Shown here one piece after another: positions 1-6,461 of a stretch of DNA of 7,002 nucleotides. The DNA lies in NCBI GenBank assembly GCA_030631085.1, contig DAOVLV010000090.1, forward strand, positions 1 to 7,002. The letters are read 5' to 3'. The notes beneath the pieces are model-generated. The model made no database searches and was not told the DNA's origin. It worked only from the letters and a program-made list of their open reading frames with translations. Both the position numbers and the translations under genes were made by a program. The first letter of the stretch is position 1, and each line of letters begins with the position of its first letter. The stretch comes from Planctomycetales bacterium (lineage in GTDB: Bacteria > Planctomycetota > Phycisphaerae > SM23-33).

Positions 1-35
1 CGCCTGATTGCTACGTTATGGTCTTTGAGGAATAA
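1..35 (+). CDS. 3' end of an unidentified upstream gene (partial)
   Basis: One plus-strand frame is open from the window edge and ends at TAA 33-35, giving the tail PDCYVMVFEE. It stops 6 bp before the accC start, a typical operon spacing, so it is probably the C-terminus of the gene before accC. The usual partner, accB (biotin carboxyl carrier protein), is possible by position. The visible tail does not resemble the usual carrier-protein C-terminus, and the biotinylation motif would lie outside the window. Another frame is also open to 60, so the call is weak. Confidence 0.3.
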   Translation, partial: PDCYVMVFEE

Positions 36-41
36 AACAGA

Positions 42-1391
42 GTGTTTTCACGGATTATGATAGCCAATCGCGGCGAAATTGCGCTGCGGATTATTCGCGC
101 CTGCAAGGAACTTGGCATCGAGGCGGTAGCGGTTTTCAGCGAGGCCGACCGCGACGCCGGTTACCTGCGCCTAGCTGACGACCGCATTTGCATAGGTCCC
201 GCCACCGCGATTGACAGTTACCTGAATATTCCGCGAATCATTGCCGCTGCCGAACTCGCCGACGTACAGGCAATTCATCCCGGATACGGTTTCCTGGCCG
301 AAAATGCGCATTTCGCGGAGGTCTGCCGGAGTTGCCGGATAGAGTTCATCGGTCCGAGCGTCAAGAGTATGCAGTTGCTGGGCGACAAGATTCGCGCCAA
401 GGAATTGGCGAGGTCGGTCAAAGTCCCAACAGCGCCCGACAGCAACGGGGTCGTGGAAACGGCGGAGGACGCCGTAAGCATTGCCGAAAAAATAGGGTAT
501 CCGGTGGTGCTGAAGGCGTCAGCGGGCGGAGGCGGACGAGGAATACGTTTCGCGCATAATCAGGCCACCCTGAAATCGCTCTTCAAACAGGCGCAGAGAG
601 AGGCAGAGATAAGTTTCAAAGACGGCCGGCTTTATATGGAAAAGTGCATCGAGAATTTCCGCCATATAGAGGTGCAGATTCTCGGCGACATGAGCGGAAA
701 CATCGTCCACCTCTTCGAGCGGGAATGTTCCCTCCAGCGACGACAGCAAAAAGTCATAGAGGAAACCCCCGCGCCGAACCTGGACGCGAAAATGCGAGAG
801 GAAATCTGCGAAGCGGCGGTACGCCTGGTCAAAGCGGTCGATTATCACAATGCCGGAACAGTCGAGTTTATGCTCGATGAAGAGAACCATAAGTTCTATT
901 TCATGGAGGTCAATACACGCATCCAGGTTGAGCATCCCATCACCGAAATGGTAACGGGGCAAGACCTGCTCAAATGGCAATTGAAACTGGCAGCCGGTGA
1001 ATCACTGGACTTACAACAGCGCGATATCGTCCAGTCCGGGCACTCGATTGAATGCCGCATCAACGCCGAAGACCCTGCCCACGATTTCCGCCCGTCACCG
1101 GGACGAATCGAAGCCTTCAACCCGCCCGGAGGACTCGGCGTAAGATGGGACAGCCACGTTTATCAGGGGTATGAAATCCCCACCAATTACGACAGCCTTA
1201 TCGGGAAATTAATCGTCCACGGTCAAAACCGTGACGAATCTATAGCCAAAATGCGCAGAGCATTGGAGGAATTCCTTATATACCCGACCAGGACCACCGC
1301 CGGACTCTGCCGCGACATTTTAAACCATCAGGCTTTTCAACAAGGACTTTACAACACAGCCTTTATCGAACGGGAAATGCTTCCCGGTTAG
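42..1391 (+). CDS. accC: Acetyl-CoA carboxylase, biotin carboxylase subunit
   Basis: This is the ATP-dependent carboxylation subunit of acetyl-CoA carboxylase. It puts CO2 from bicarbonate onto the biotin of the carrier protein, the first step towards malonyl-CoA and fatty acids; it acts in the cytosol. At 449 aa it has the family's normal length and is complete. An N-terminal biotin carboxylase domain (about 1-115) is followed by ATP-grasp (about 116-320) and a C-terminal domain (about 335-445). Visible residues include K116, K158, the glycine-rich GGGGRG loop (162-167), E200, H208, K237, E275, E289, the NTRIQVEHP stretch with R293, Q295 and E297, and R339. Q235 stands where E. coli has H236; this position varies in the family. 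The start is GTG at 42, with GAGG at 27-30 and the normal MFSRIMIANRGE N-terminus. No methionine-coded start gives a better N-terminus. It probably forms an operon with the phosphofructokinase 19 bp downstream. Confidence 0.97.
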   Translation: MFSRIMIANRGEIALRIIRACKELGIEAVAVFSEADRDAGYLRLADDRICIGPATAIDSYLNIPRIIAAAELADVQAIHPGYGFLAENAHFAEVCRSCRIEFIGPSVKSMQLLGDKIRAKELARSVKVPTAPDSNGVVETAEDAVSIAEKIGYPVVLKASAGGGGRGIRFAHNQATLKSLFKQAQREAEISFKDGRLYMEKCIENFRHIEVQILGDMSGNIVHLFERECSLQRRQQKVIEETPAPNLDAKMREEICEAAVRLVKAVDYHNAGTVEFMLDEENHKFYFMEVNTRIQVEHPITEMVTGQDLLKWQLKLAAGESLDLQQRDIVQSGHSIECRINAEDPAHDFRPSPGRIEAFNPPGGLGVRWDSHVYQGYEIPTNYDSLIGKLIVHGQNRDESIAKMRRALEEFLIYPTRTTAGLCRDILNHQAFQQGLYNTAFIEREMLPG

Positions 1392-1410
1392 GGAGTGGAA
1401 AGAAATACAC

Positions 1411-2640
1411 ATGGGTAAAACAACGAGGAAAAACGCGGTCGTCGGCCAATCCGGCGGACCGACCGCCGTGATAAACCAATCGCTCGTCGGAGTCATTGAA
1501 ACCGTTGCCCAATATGGCGAAATCGACCGACTTTTCGGCGCACGCTACGGCGTGAGAGGAATTATCGAAAACAATTTCATCGAACTGAACGGGCTGGACG
1601 CAGACCGGCTCGAACGAGTCGCAGATACGCCTTGTGCAGCCCTCGGCTCGACACGCGACAAAGTGGACGAAGAATACTGCCGGAAAATCTTCAACGCTTT
1701 CGCCGCAAATGACGTACGGTACTTCTTTTACATCGGCGGAAACGATTCCGCCGACACCGCCAGGACCGTCAGCGAAATGGCCGACGAGGCGGATTACGAA
1801 CTTCGCGTCTTTCACATTCCCAAGACAATCGACAACGACCTGCGTGTAACGGACCACTGTCCGGGTTACGGTTCAGCCGCCCGCTTCGTTACGCACGCAA
1901 TAGTAGGCGACGGAATGGACAACGCATCGCTGCCCGGAATAAAAGTCGATGTGATTATGGGGCGGAACGCCGGTTGGCTGACGGCATCGAGCATGCTCGC
2001 CCGACGCGACGAAGACGACGCGCCGCACCTGATCTATGTGCCCGAAGCGCCGCTTTCCGAGGAGCAGTTCGTCAGCGACGTAGCGGAAGTCTATGGCCGA
2101 CTGGGCCGATGCCTGGTGGTCGTCTCTGAAGGAATCGTGGACGAATACGGTAAAAGCTGGAACGAACAGATAGTCAGAATGGCTCACGGCGCAGAAGTCG
2201 AACGGGACGGACACGGAAACCTGCAACTCTCCGGAAGCGGGATGCTGGGCGATTGCATCGCCAACTTCGCCAAGACCGAAGTGGCGGCAAGATTCGGTAA
2301 AAAGAAACTTCGCGTCCGCGCAGACACTTTCGGTTACCTGCAGCGGAGTTATCCTGATTCCGTCTCTCCGGTGGACCGCGACGAGGCGCGCCTTGCCGGT
2401 CGAAAGGCCGTCGAATACGCCGCAGACGGTCAGCCCAGCGGATCGGTGGCGTTCAGGCGGACGGGAAACGGCGACAATTACGCCATCGAATGTTTCCGCG
2501 CGGAACTGCAAGACGTCGCACGCATAACCAAGCCGCTCCCATCCAAGTACATCAACGACGCCGGTAACAACATCACCGAAGAATTTCGCGATTACGTCGC
2601 GCCGCTAATCGGCGAACTGCCGGTCATCGGAAAACTGTAG
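1411..2640 (+). CDS. pfp: 6-phosphofructokinase, probably pyrophosphate-dependent
   Basis: This enzyme interconverts fructose 6-phosphate and fructose 1,6-bisphosphate. It belongs to the phosphofructokinase family (PF00365) and is 409 aa, longer than the roughly 320 aa of E. coli PfkA, as usual for PPi-type enzymes. Visible motifs are the N-terminal GQSGGPTAVIN (12-22), GGNDS (109-113), PKTIDND (137-143, catalytic Asp141), MGRNAGW (183-189), SEG (239-241) and FGYLQRS (307-313). ATP-dependent enzymes have Gly where this protein has D112 and K138. Both changes are the recognised marks of PPi use, which makes the reaction reversible and able to serve gluconeogenesis as well as glycolysis. N111 replaces the Asp of the E. 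coli GGDGS motif. GGAAAG (1397-1402) lies 8 bp before the ATG. The gene is close behind accC and ends facing the minus-strand operon. Family is certain; phosphoryl donor is inferred from the two residues. Confidence 0.93.
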   Translation: MGKTTRKNAVVGQSGGPTAVINQSLVGVIETVAQYGEIDRLFGARYGVRGIIENNFIELNGLDADRLERVADTPCAALGSTRDKVDEEYCRKIFNAFAANDVRYFFYIGGNDSADTARTVSEMADEADYELRVFHIPKTIDNDLRVTDHCPGYGSAARFVTHAIVGDGMDNASLPGIKVDVIMGRNAGWLTASSMLARRDEDDAPHLIYVPEAPLSEEQFVSDVAEVYGRLGRCLVVVSEGIVDEYGKSWNEQIVRMAHGAEVERDGHGNLQLSGSGMLGDCIANFAKTEVAARFGKKKLRVRADTFGYLQRSYPDSVSPVDRDEARLAGRKAVEYAADGQPSGSVAFRRTGNGDNYAIECFRAELQDVARITKPLPSKYINDAGNNITEEFRDYVAPLIGELPVIGKL

Positions 2641-2651
2641 AAAAACTGTAG
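2631..2651 (+). repeat. Tandem duplication of AAAACTGTAG over the pfp stop codon
   Basis: AAAACTGTAG occurs at 2631-2640, where its TAG is the stop codon of the phosphofructokinase gene. It recurs at 2642-2651 with one extra A between (period 11). The second copy runs into the left end of the palindromic repeat at 2648. It may be replication slippage or a by-product of insertion of the repeat; no matching copy is seen at the right end of the palindrome, so it is not a simple target-site duplication. Confidence 0.6.
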
Positions 2652-2713
2652 GCTGGGACGAAGCCCCACCTTTTTTCTCGAACGGAAAAAGGTGGGGCTT
2701 CGTCCCAACCTAC
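2648..2713. repeat. Palindromic intergenic repeat, copy A; possible bidirectional terminator
   Basis: Arms 2648-2677 and 2684-2713 pair over 30 positions with one mismatch (C2653/A2708), one G-T wobble (2676/2685) and a 6-nt loop, so either strand's RNA would form a very stable hairpin. The outer ends are GTAGGCTGGGACG and CGTCCCAACCTAC, both shared with the copy at 4752-4831. CCCACCTTTTTTC (2665-2677) is also shared. It lies 7 bp after the pfp stop and 5 bp before the stop of the convergent URO-D-like gene, so it fills the junction. The hairpin could block readthrough both ways, but the T and A runs are inside the stem near the loop. No T-run follows the stem, so it is not a textbook intrinsic terminator. 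It looks like a small non-coding mobile or REP/MITE-type element. Confidence 0.85.
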
Positions 2714-2718
2714 GGGTT

Positions 2719-3798
2719 TCATATGCCGTAGCGACGACCCTCGTCGAGCATGACGAGGTAATTGTCCAACGGGACGTAGTTGGCGACGGAATTACCCGTG
2801 CCCAGGCAGTAGCCCCCGCCGGGCATGCACACGTCGAGCGTTTCGCGGACACGCTTTCGAATGGCTTGTTCGTCGGACCGGCAGAGGAAGTCCAAATCGA
2901 TCCCGCCAAGCAGGGCGATGCGGTCGCCATAGGAGGCCTTGGCTTCAGTTACGGGTTCAATGACGTCTTCAAAACTATGCCTGGCGTCTATCTTCACGTC
3001 GTCGATCAGGTCGGGCATGATTTCACGAATGTTCCCGCACGAGTGAAGCAGGTACAATCGACCGGCCTGGTGGGCCATCTCGGCCAGGACCTTGTGCCCG
3101 GGCAGGACGAACTCGCGCAGGTCGTCCGGCGAGATGAGCGTGCCGGTCTTAAAACCCATGTCGTCGCTGCCCAGGACGGTCTTGACGCGGTTGAACTGAA
3201 CCAGTCGGCGAATCACCCCACAAAAAATCTCTCGCAGTTTGTCGGCGATGGCTACAACCAGATCGCGGTTATCAGATAAGGCAAAGCACAGCGTTTCATA
3301 TCCCATCAGCGCGCTGAGGTACTCGGCGAAATGTCCCCGGCTGTGCCCGATCAAGCACATCTCGTCGGGAAGGTTCTTCTCGTACCATACCAGCGAGCGA
3401 TCCGAAATCGTCGCTATGTCAGGCCAGGGATATTTTTCGAACTCCTCCCACGACGTAATCGGCCCGCTGTGCTCGTCCTGGAATACCCGCCCGCCCCGAC
3501 GCGCCAGTTCGGCAGTGTCGGCCGCTGTAACATACTGGCCGAGCATTTCTAATTCCAACCCCGCCATGACGTAATCGTATCCGAGGAATCGCCGTATGGC
3601 GATTTGACGCTTCTCGGCGAAGTACGGATCGTCCTCGCTAAGCCCTGCCGTCAGGTCGAACCGCTTGCAGACGGCCTCCTGAATTTCATCGTCTATCCAG
3701 AATTCCAGGTAATGGACGCGCTGCGGCGTTCCTTCGCGACGAAGGTTTGCCAGAAACGCCTCGGCGTCCGGTTCGACTTTCCTGGTGAATTCGATCAT
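2719..3798 (-). CDS. Uroporphyrinogen decarboxylase-family protein (URO-D/MtaA-like), not HemE
   Basis: This 359-aa protein belongs to the URO-D superfamily (PF01208), which includes haem-pathway HemE and the zinc-dependent cobamide methyltransferases such as MtaA and CmuA. Diagnostic stretches are GSDDMGFKTG (210-219), LISPDDLREFVLPGHK (221-236), LHSCGN (251-256) and GGGYCLGTGNSV (327-338). H252 and C254 match the HxC zinc-ligand motif of the methyltransferase branch, and C331 may be the third ligand. The N-terminal active-site stretch with an RQAGRY-type motif expected of true HemE is absent, so haem synthesis is unlikely. A methyl- or corrinoid-linked reaction is inferred; substrate unknown. 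Its ATG (3798-3796) overlaps the TGA of the radical SAM gene as ATGA. AAGGGAG (complement of 3809-3815, 10 bp upstream) lies inside that gene's 3' end and supports this start. It is the last gene of the cmk operon. Confidence 0.85.
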   Translation of the reverse strand: MIEFTRKVEPDAEAFLANLRREGTPQRVHYLEFWIDDEIQEAVCKRFDLTAGLSEDDPYFAEKRQIAIRRFLGYDYVMAGLELEMLGQYVTAADTAELARRGGRVFQDEHSGPITSWEEFEKYPWPDIATISDRSLVWYEKNLPDEMCLIGHSRGHFAEYLSALMGYETLCFALSDNRDLVVAIADKLREIFCGVIRRLVQFNRVKTVLGSDDMGFKTGTLISPDDLREFVLPGHKVLAEMAHQAGRLYLLHSCGNIREIMPDLIDDVKIDARHSFEDVIEPVTEAKASYGDRIALLGGIDLDFLCRSDEQAIRKRVRETLDVCMPGGGYCLGTGNSVANYVPLDNYLVMLDEGRRYGI

Positions 3799-4742
3799 GG
3801 CTGATTTTCTCCCTTGACCTGGTAATAATCCTTATCGTTCCGGCGTTCGGGGATGATTTTACCTTCCTCGGTAAGTTGGCCGACCAATTTGGCGACCTCC
3901 CAGCGGTGACAATTCAGTCCTTCGGCTACATCATCGATGGTGCAGGGTCTGCGGGCCAGCATAGCGAGAATATCGTCGCGGCTAACCGCTCCGGCCCGTT
4001 CGGCCGGTAAGGCATGTGTGGCAATCACGCTGGTATTCGGGCCCAGGATTTTGCAGAGGTGATCAAGTCTTTCGGCATCCACCGCGCGCGCGTATTCCTC
4101 CGCCGGCGGACGCGTGGCGGTATTAATCTCAATGTGGTCGAAACCGATTTCGTCGATAATCGCTTTAATCTTGCGAACCTGCGATTCGCTGTCGTTTATC
4201 CCGGCTACGAGAAATACCTCCAGGCTCATCCGCCCGTCGAATTCCCGCCCAAAATCCTTCAGCCCCCCCACCAGCGACTCGAAAGTAATTCCCGCACAAG
4301 GCCGATTGATTTTCTCGAATGTCTCGGCATCGCCGGCGTCCAGCGACGGCACGACCAGATTAACCTGCGCCAAGGCGGAACGAACCTCCGGCTCCGGAAG
4401 CAGTGCGCTGTTGGTGATTACCGCCAGAGGGATGTCGGTCATTTCCTTCACTGCCGAAACGATTCGCCCCAGGTCCTTGTGCAGCGTCGGTTCGCCCGAA
4501 CCGGCCAGCGTGATATAGTCGCAAACCAGTCCTGAAGCCAATTTGTCAGCCAATTCCGCCAGTATTTCATCGGTCGGCACATAGACGTCTCGGCGGAGCG
4601 TATGAATTGTCGTCCGCCCCAGTTGGCAATAGACGCAATCGAACGGGCAGACCTTGAAAGGCACAAGGTCCAGGCCAAGGCTCCGCCCAAGCCGACGCGA
4701 CGGCACAGGGCCATAAAGATGTTTGTATCGTTTTTCGGTCAT
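3795..4742 (-). CDS. Radical SAM protein with C-terminal winged-helix-like region
   Basis: This 315-aa protein is a radical SAM enzyme of the YGPVPSRRLGxSLG group (COG0731-like Fe-S oxidoreductases). That motif is at 10-23. The [4Fe-4S] cluster cysteines are C32, C36 and C39 in CPFDCVYC, the canonical CX3CX2C spacing, and GSGEPT (81-86) is the SAM-contacting GGEP-type motif. The rest of a TIM-barrel core follows to about residue 245. Residues about 254-310 are rich in short helices and look like a winged-helix fold (DDILAMLARR, then WEVAKLVGQLTEEGKII), which could bind nucleic acid or another protein. The reaction and substrate are unknown. The start ATG (4742-4740) overlaps the plsC TGA as ATGA. 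The only upstream Shine-Dalgarno-like sequence is a weak GAG, and the palindromic repeat begins about 10 bp upstream, so initiation may depend on coupling to plsC translation. Its own stop overlaps the URO-D-like start. Confidence 0.9.
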   Translation of the reverse strand: MTEKRYKHLYGPVPSRRLGRSLGLDLVPFKVCPFDCVYCQLGRTTIHTLRRDVYVPTDEILAELADKLASGLVCDYITLAGSGEPTLHKDLGRIVSAVKEMTDIPLAVITNSALLPEPEVRSALAQVNLVVPSLDAGDAETFEKINRPCAGITFESLVGGLKDFGREFDGRMSLEVFLVAGINDSESQVRKIKAIIDEIGFDHIEINTATRPPAEEYARAVDAERLDHLCKILGPNTSVIATHALPAERAGAVSRDDILAMLARRPCTIDDVAEGLNCHRWEVAKLVGQLTEEGKIIPERRNDKDYYQVKGENQP

Positions 4743-5527
4743 TTTTTACTCGTAGGCTGGGACGGAGCGACGCGGAGTCCCACCTTTTTTCGGGGATCGC
4801 CGGGACTGCGCTTCGCTACGTCCCGGCCTACAGGTGGTTTTCCAAGCCGCTTACGGGTGTCGGCTTGTATTTCTACCATTCGCCTGTGAACGTCGGCGAG
4901 GAATTCGTCGGCCTGCATCTGCTGGACTTCGTCCCGGTGCAAAGGCCTTCCATAGACTACCACAATTTGGCTCAATATTGAAAACAGAGGCTGGGTTCGA
5001 GGCCAGGCCTCGAATGCGCCTACAATCACTACCGGCACGACCCACTCCGCCGCCCGGCGTGCGAGCATCGATACGCCCGGCGCAAAAGAACCAATCGAGC
5101 CGTCGTGAGTCCGCGTCCCTTCGGGAAAGACAACCAACTGCCCACCGGCACGCAACCGGCGAAGCGCCTCCTTCAATGCGCCCGTATCGGCGGTGGCTCG
5201 CTTGACCGGAAAGGCCTTAACCGAGGCAATCCACGCCCCGAAGATCGGGATGCGAAACAATCCCTCCCTGGCCATGAAATTCACAGGCCTCTTCAACGAC
5301 AGGCTCATAATGGCTGGGTCGAGGTAACTCTGGTGGTTGCAGATGTACAGCACCGGGCCGGTCGTCGGCTCGTAGTGGCGGTTAAATACCCGCAGTTGCC
5401 AGAAGGGAATCGCGAACATTCCGAAAGCGAACCGGCAGAAGCGATACCACAGGTTCGGCTTCGGAACGCCTTCGGGCAGCGACCACGTACCAAACTGCTG
5501 ATTGGGATGACTCGGTAAACCTTTCAT
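4739..5527 (-). CDS. plsC: 1-acyl-sn-glycerol-3-phosphate acyltransferase family protein
   Basis: This membrane-associated acyltransferase probably makes phosphatidate by acylating lysophosphatidate (PlsC/LPLAT family, PF01553). The catalytic NHQSYLD motif (64-70; H65 and D70, HX4D) and the substrate-binding FPEGTRT motif (134-140) are both intact. A hydrophobic stretch near 30-43 and the VVPVVIVGA strand (163-171) fit the family. The frame is open upstream to 5713, but that part overlaps cmk and is arginine-rich and unlike the family. The ATG at 5527-5525 gives 262 aa and overlaps the cmk TGA as ATGA, with TAAGG 8 bp upstream. Residues about 233-259 are encoded by the palindromic repeat at 4752-4831, so the true domain probably ends near residue 230 and the lysine/arginine-rich tail is acquired. 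cmk-plsC is a common bacterial pairing. Acyl-chain preference cannot be read. Confidence 0.92.
   Translation of the reverse strand: MKGLPSHPNQQFGTWSLPEGVPKPNLWYRFCRFAFGMFAIPFWQLRVFNRHYEPTTGPVLYICNHQSYLDPAIMSLSLKRPVNFMAREGLFRIPIFGAWIASVKAFPVKRATADTGALKEALRRLRAGGQLVVFPEGTRTHDGSIGSFAPGVSMLARRAAEWVVPVVIVGAFEAWPRTQPLFSILSQIVVVYGRPLHRDEVQQMQADEFLADVHRRMVEIQADTRKRLGKPPVGRDVAKRSPGDPRKKVGLRVAPSQPTSKK
4752..4831. repeat. Palindromic repeat, copy B, inside the 3' end of plsC
   Basis: Arms 4752-4781 and 4802-4831 pair over 30 positions with three mismatches, one G-T wobble and a 20-nt loop. It shares with copy A (2648-2713) the left end GTAGGCTGGGACG, the block CCCACCTTTTTTC (4779-4791) and the right end CGTCCC..CCTAC. 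The middle differs, so the arms have diverged while keeping their pairing. It lies wholly within the plsC reading frame, codes for about the last 27 residues before the final three, and ends about 10 bp before the radical SAM start codon. In the operon mRNA it would form a hairpin just ahead of that start, which could affect translation or RNA processing. Confidence 0.85.
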
Positions 5528-6186
5528 TGTGCTGACCTTACCTGGCGAAGTAATTCCGCCGTTACATCTTCTATGTTCATCTCGGTTGTGTCTATTACGA
5601 CGGCTCCGTCGGGTTTTATCAGCGGCGCGACAGGGCGGGTGCTGTCGCGTTCGTCGCGGGTGCGAATTGCCCGGAGAACCTGCTCGTAATCGGCGTCCGG
5701 CATCTCGTCGCAACGCCGACGCGCGCGGACTTCGCAGGAAGCGTCCAGGTAAAATTTGACGTCGGCATCGGGAAAAACGACCGAACCCTGGTCCCTGCCC
5801 TCTGCCACGAAACCGCCCGATTCGCCGACAAGTTCAGCCCCCATCCGCCGCTGCATCGCTACCAGCACATCGCGGACACCTGTTAAGCAGGCGACGTAAT
5901 GGGAGTTATCGGAAACATCGGCTGTGCGTATCTCACGCGAAACGTCCTCGCCATCGAGAGTTACACGAAGATTACCGTCGGTATAACCCATCTTGATGTC
6001 TATCCTGCCAACCATATCGATCAGGGCGGATTCGTCCTCAAGGTCGATTCCCGCTCGCAGGGCAGCCAGCGTAACCGCCCGATACGTCGCGCCCGTGTCC
6101 AGGTGCGCGATGCCCAACGCCTTAGCCAATTCTTTCGCAGCCGTGCTTTTACCCGAACCGGCGGGGCCGTCTATGGTGATAATCAT
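5524..6186 (-). CDS. cmk: Cytidylate kinase
   Basis: This cytosolic enzyme phosphorylates CMP and dCMP with ATP to CDP and dCDP in pyrimidine nucleotide supply and recycling. The protein starts MIITIDGPAGSGKST with the P-loop at residues 7-15. LDTGATYRAV (29-38), where T34 replaces the usual Met of LDTGAMYR, is followed by the signature AEGRDQGSVVFPDAD (128-142). RTRDERDSTRPVAPL (175-189) is the arginine-rich closing region. At 220 aa it has the normal family length. The frame is open to an upstream ATG at 6234, but that adds 16 unconserved residues and has no ribosome site. AAGG about 12 bp before the ATG at 6186 and the family N-terminus favour the shorter form. It is the first gene of the minus-strand operon. 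The 102-bp gap to the divergent HicB-like gene must hold its promoter, though I see no clear -35/-10 pair on this strand. Confidence 0.95.
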   Translation of the reverse strand: MIITIDGPAGSGKSTAAKELAKALGIAHLDTGATYRAVTLAALRAGIDLEDESALIDMVGRIDIKMGYTDGNLRVTLDGEDVSREIRTADVSDNSHYVACLTGVRDVLVAMQRRMGAELVGESGGFVAEGRDQGSVVFPDADVKFYLDASCEVRARRRCDEMPDADYEQVLRAIRTRDERDSTRPVAPLIKPDGAVVIDTTEMNIEDVTAELLRQVRSAQ

Positions 6187-6260
6187 GCCGGATTTATACC
6201 TTACTTTCGACCGATAGTGTAGCGCGAGTAACATTATCTGTGTGTTTGAGCGTGCGGCAG

Positions 6261-6269
6261 TGGTATAAT
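6261..6269 (+). promoter_or_regulatory. Extended -10 promoter for the HicB-like gene
   Basis: TGGTATAAT is a perfect extended -10 element (TGnTATAAT). No good -35 hexamer lies 17 bp upstream (TGTGTT at 6241-6246), which is common for extended -10 promoters. Transcription would start near 6276, giving a leader of only about 13 nt that begins at the Shine-Dalgarno sequence. Confidence 0.55.
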
Positions 6270-6276
6270 GAATATC

Positions 6277-6282
6277 AAGGAG
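6277..6282 (+). promoter_or_regulatory. Strong ribosome-binding site for the HicB-like gene
   Basis: AAGGAG lies 6 bp before the ATG at 6289, the best match to the consensus in the window. It is the main reason for accepting this short gene. Confidence 0.75.
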
Positions 6283-6288
6283 TAACAG

Positions 6289-6453
6289 ATGCGATACAAG
6301 GTTGTGTTAAGCAAAAATGAGGACGGATGGTCTGTTCATTGTCCGGCTCTTCGCGGATGTTGGAGCCAGGGCGCTACCGAAGCGGAGGCGATGGAGAACA
6401 TTCGCAGCGCGATCGAAGAGTACATATCGGCCATCGACGAGATGACAACATGA
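6289..6453 (+). CDS. Solitary small HicB-like protein (HicB_lk antitoxin/UPF0150 fold)
   Basis: This 54-residue protein starts MRYKVVLSKNEDGWSVHC and continues PALRGCWSQGATEAEAMENI, ending near a helix EEYISAIDEM. The pattern of two strands, a (P)xLxGCxSQG turn and a helix starting EAEAxxNIxxAI is that of the HicB-like domain, the antitoxin part of HicAB toxin-antitoxin systems. Many such proteins occur alone and have no proven toxin partner. No DNA-binding tail follows the domain and no HicA (small double-stranded-RNA-binding-fold toxin with a catalytic His) is encoded on either side. The start is well supported by AAGGAG and an extended -10 promoter. A predicted lipoprotein gene follows after 8 bp and may be co-transcribed. 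Family assignment is good; an antitoxin role is not shown. A stand-alone regulatory or decoy role is equally possible. Confidence 0.82.
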   Translation: MRYKVVLSKNEDGWSVHCPALRGCWSQGATEAEAMENIRSAIEEYISAIDEMTT

Positions 6454-6461
6454 GATAGATC

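Noticed and set aside
1873..2511. Minus-strand open frame of 212 codons opposite the phosphofructokinase gene
   Set aside because: It is the antisense shadow of a strongly conserved gene in GC-rich coding sequence and has no ribosome site or recognisable domain. Similar shadows at 519-980 and 4014-4535 were dropped for the same reason.
2692..3279. Plus-strand open frame of 195 codons opposite the URO-D-like gene
   Set aside because: It begins inside the palindromic repeat, lies antisense to a gene with clear family motifs and shows no motif of its own.
2719..3798. Assignment of the URO-D family gene as hemE
   Set aside because: The characteristic N-terminal active-site motif of HemE is missing and an HxC metal motif typical of methyltransferases is present.
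5528..5713. Longer plsC reading frame starting at 5713
   Set aside because: The extra 62 residues overlap cmk, are arginine-rich like a shadow frame and have no family match; the ATGA overlap at 5527 is the natural start.
6187..6234. Longer cmk frame starting at 6234
   Set aside because: Sixteen added residues are not part of the family and no ribosome site precedes that ATG.
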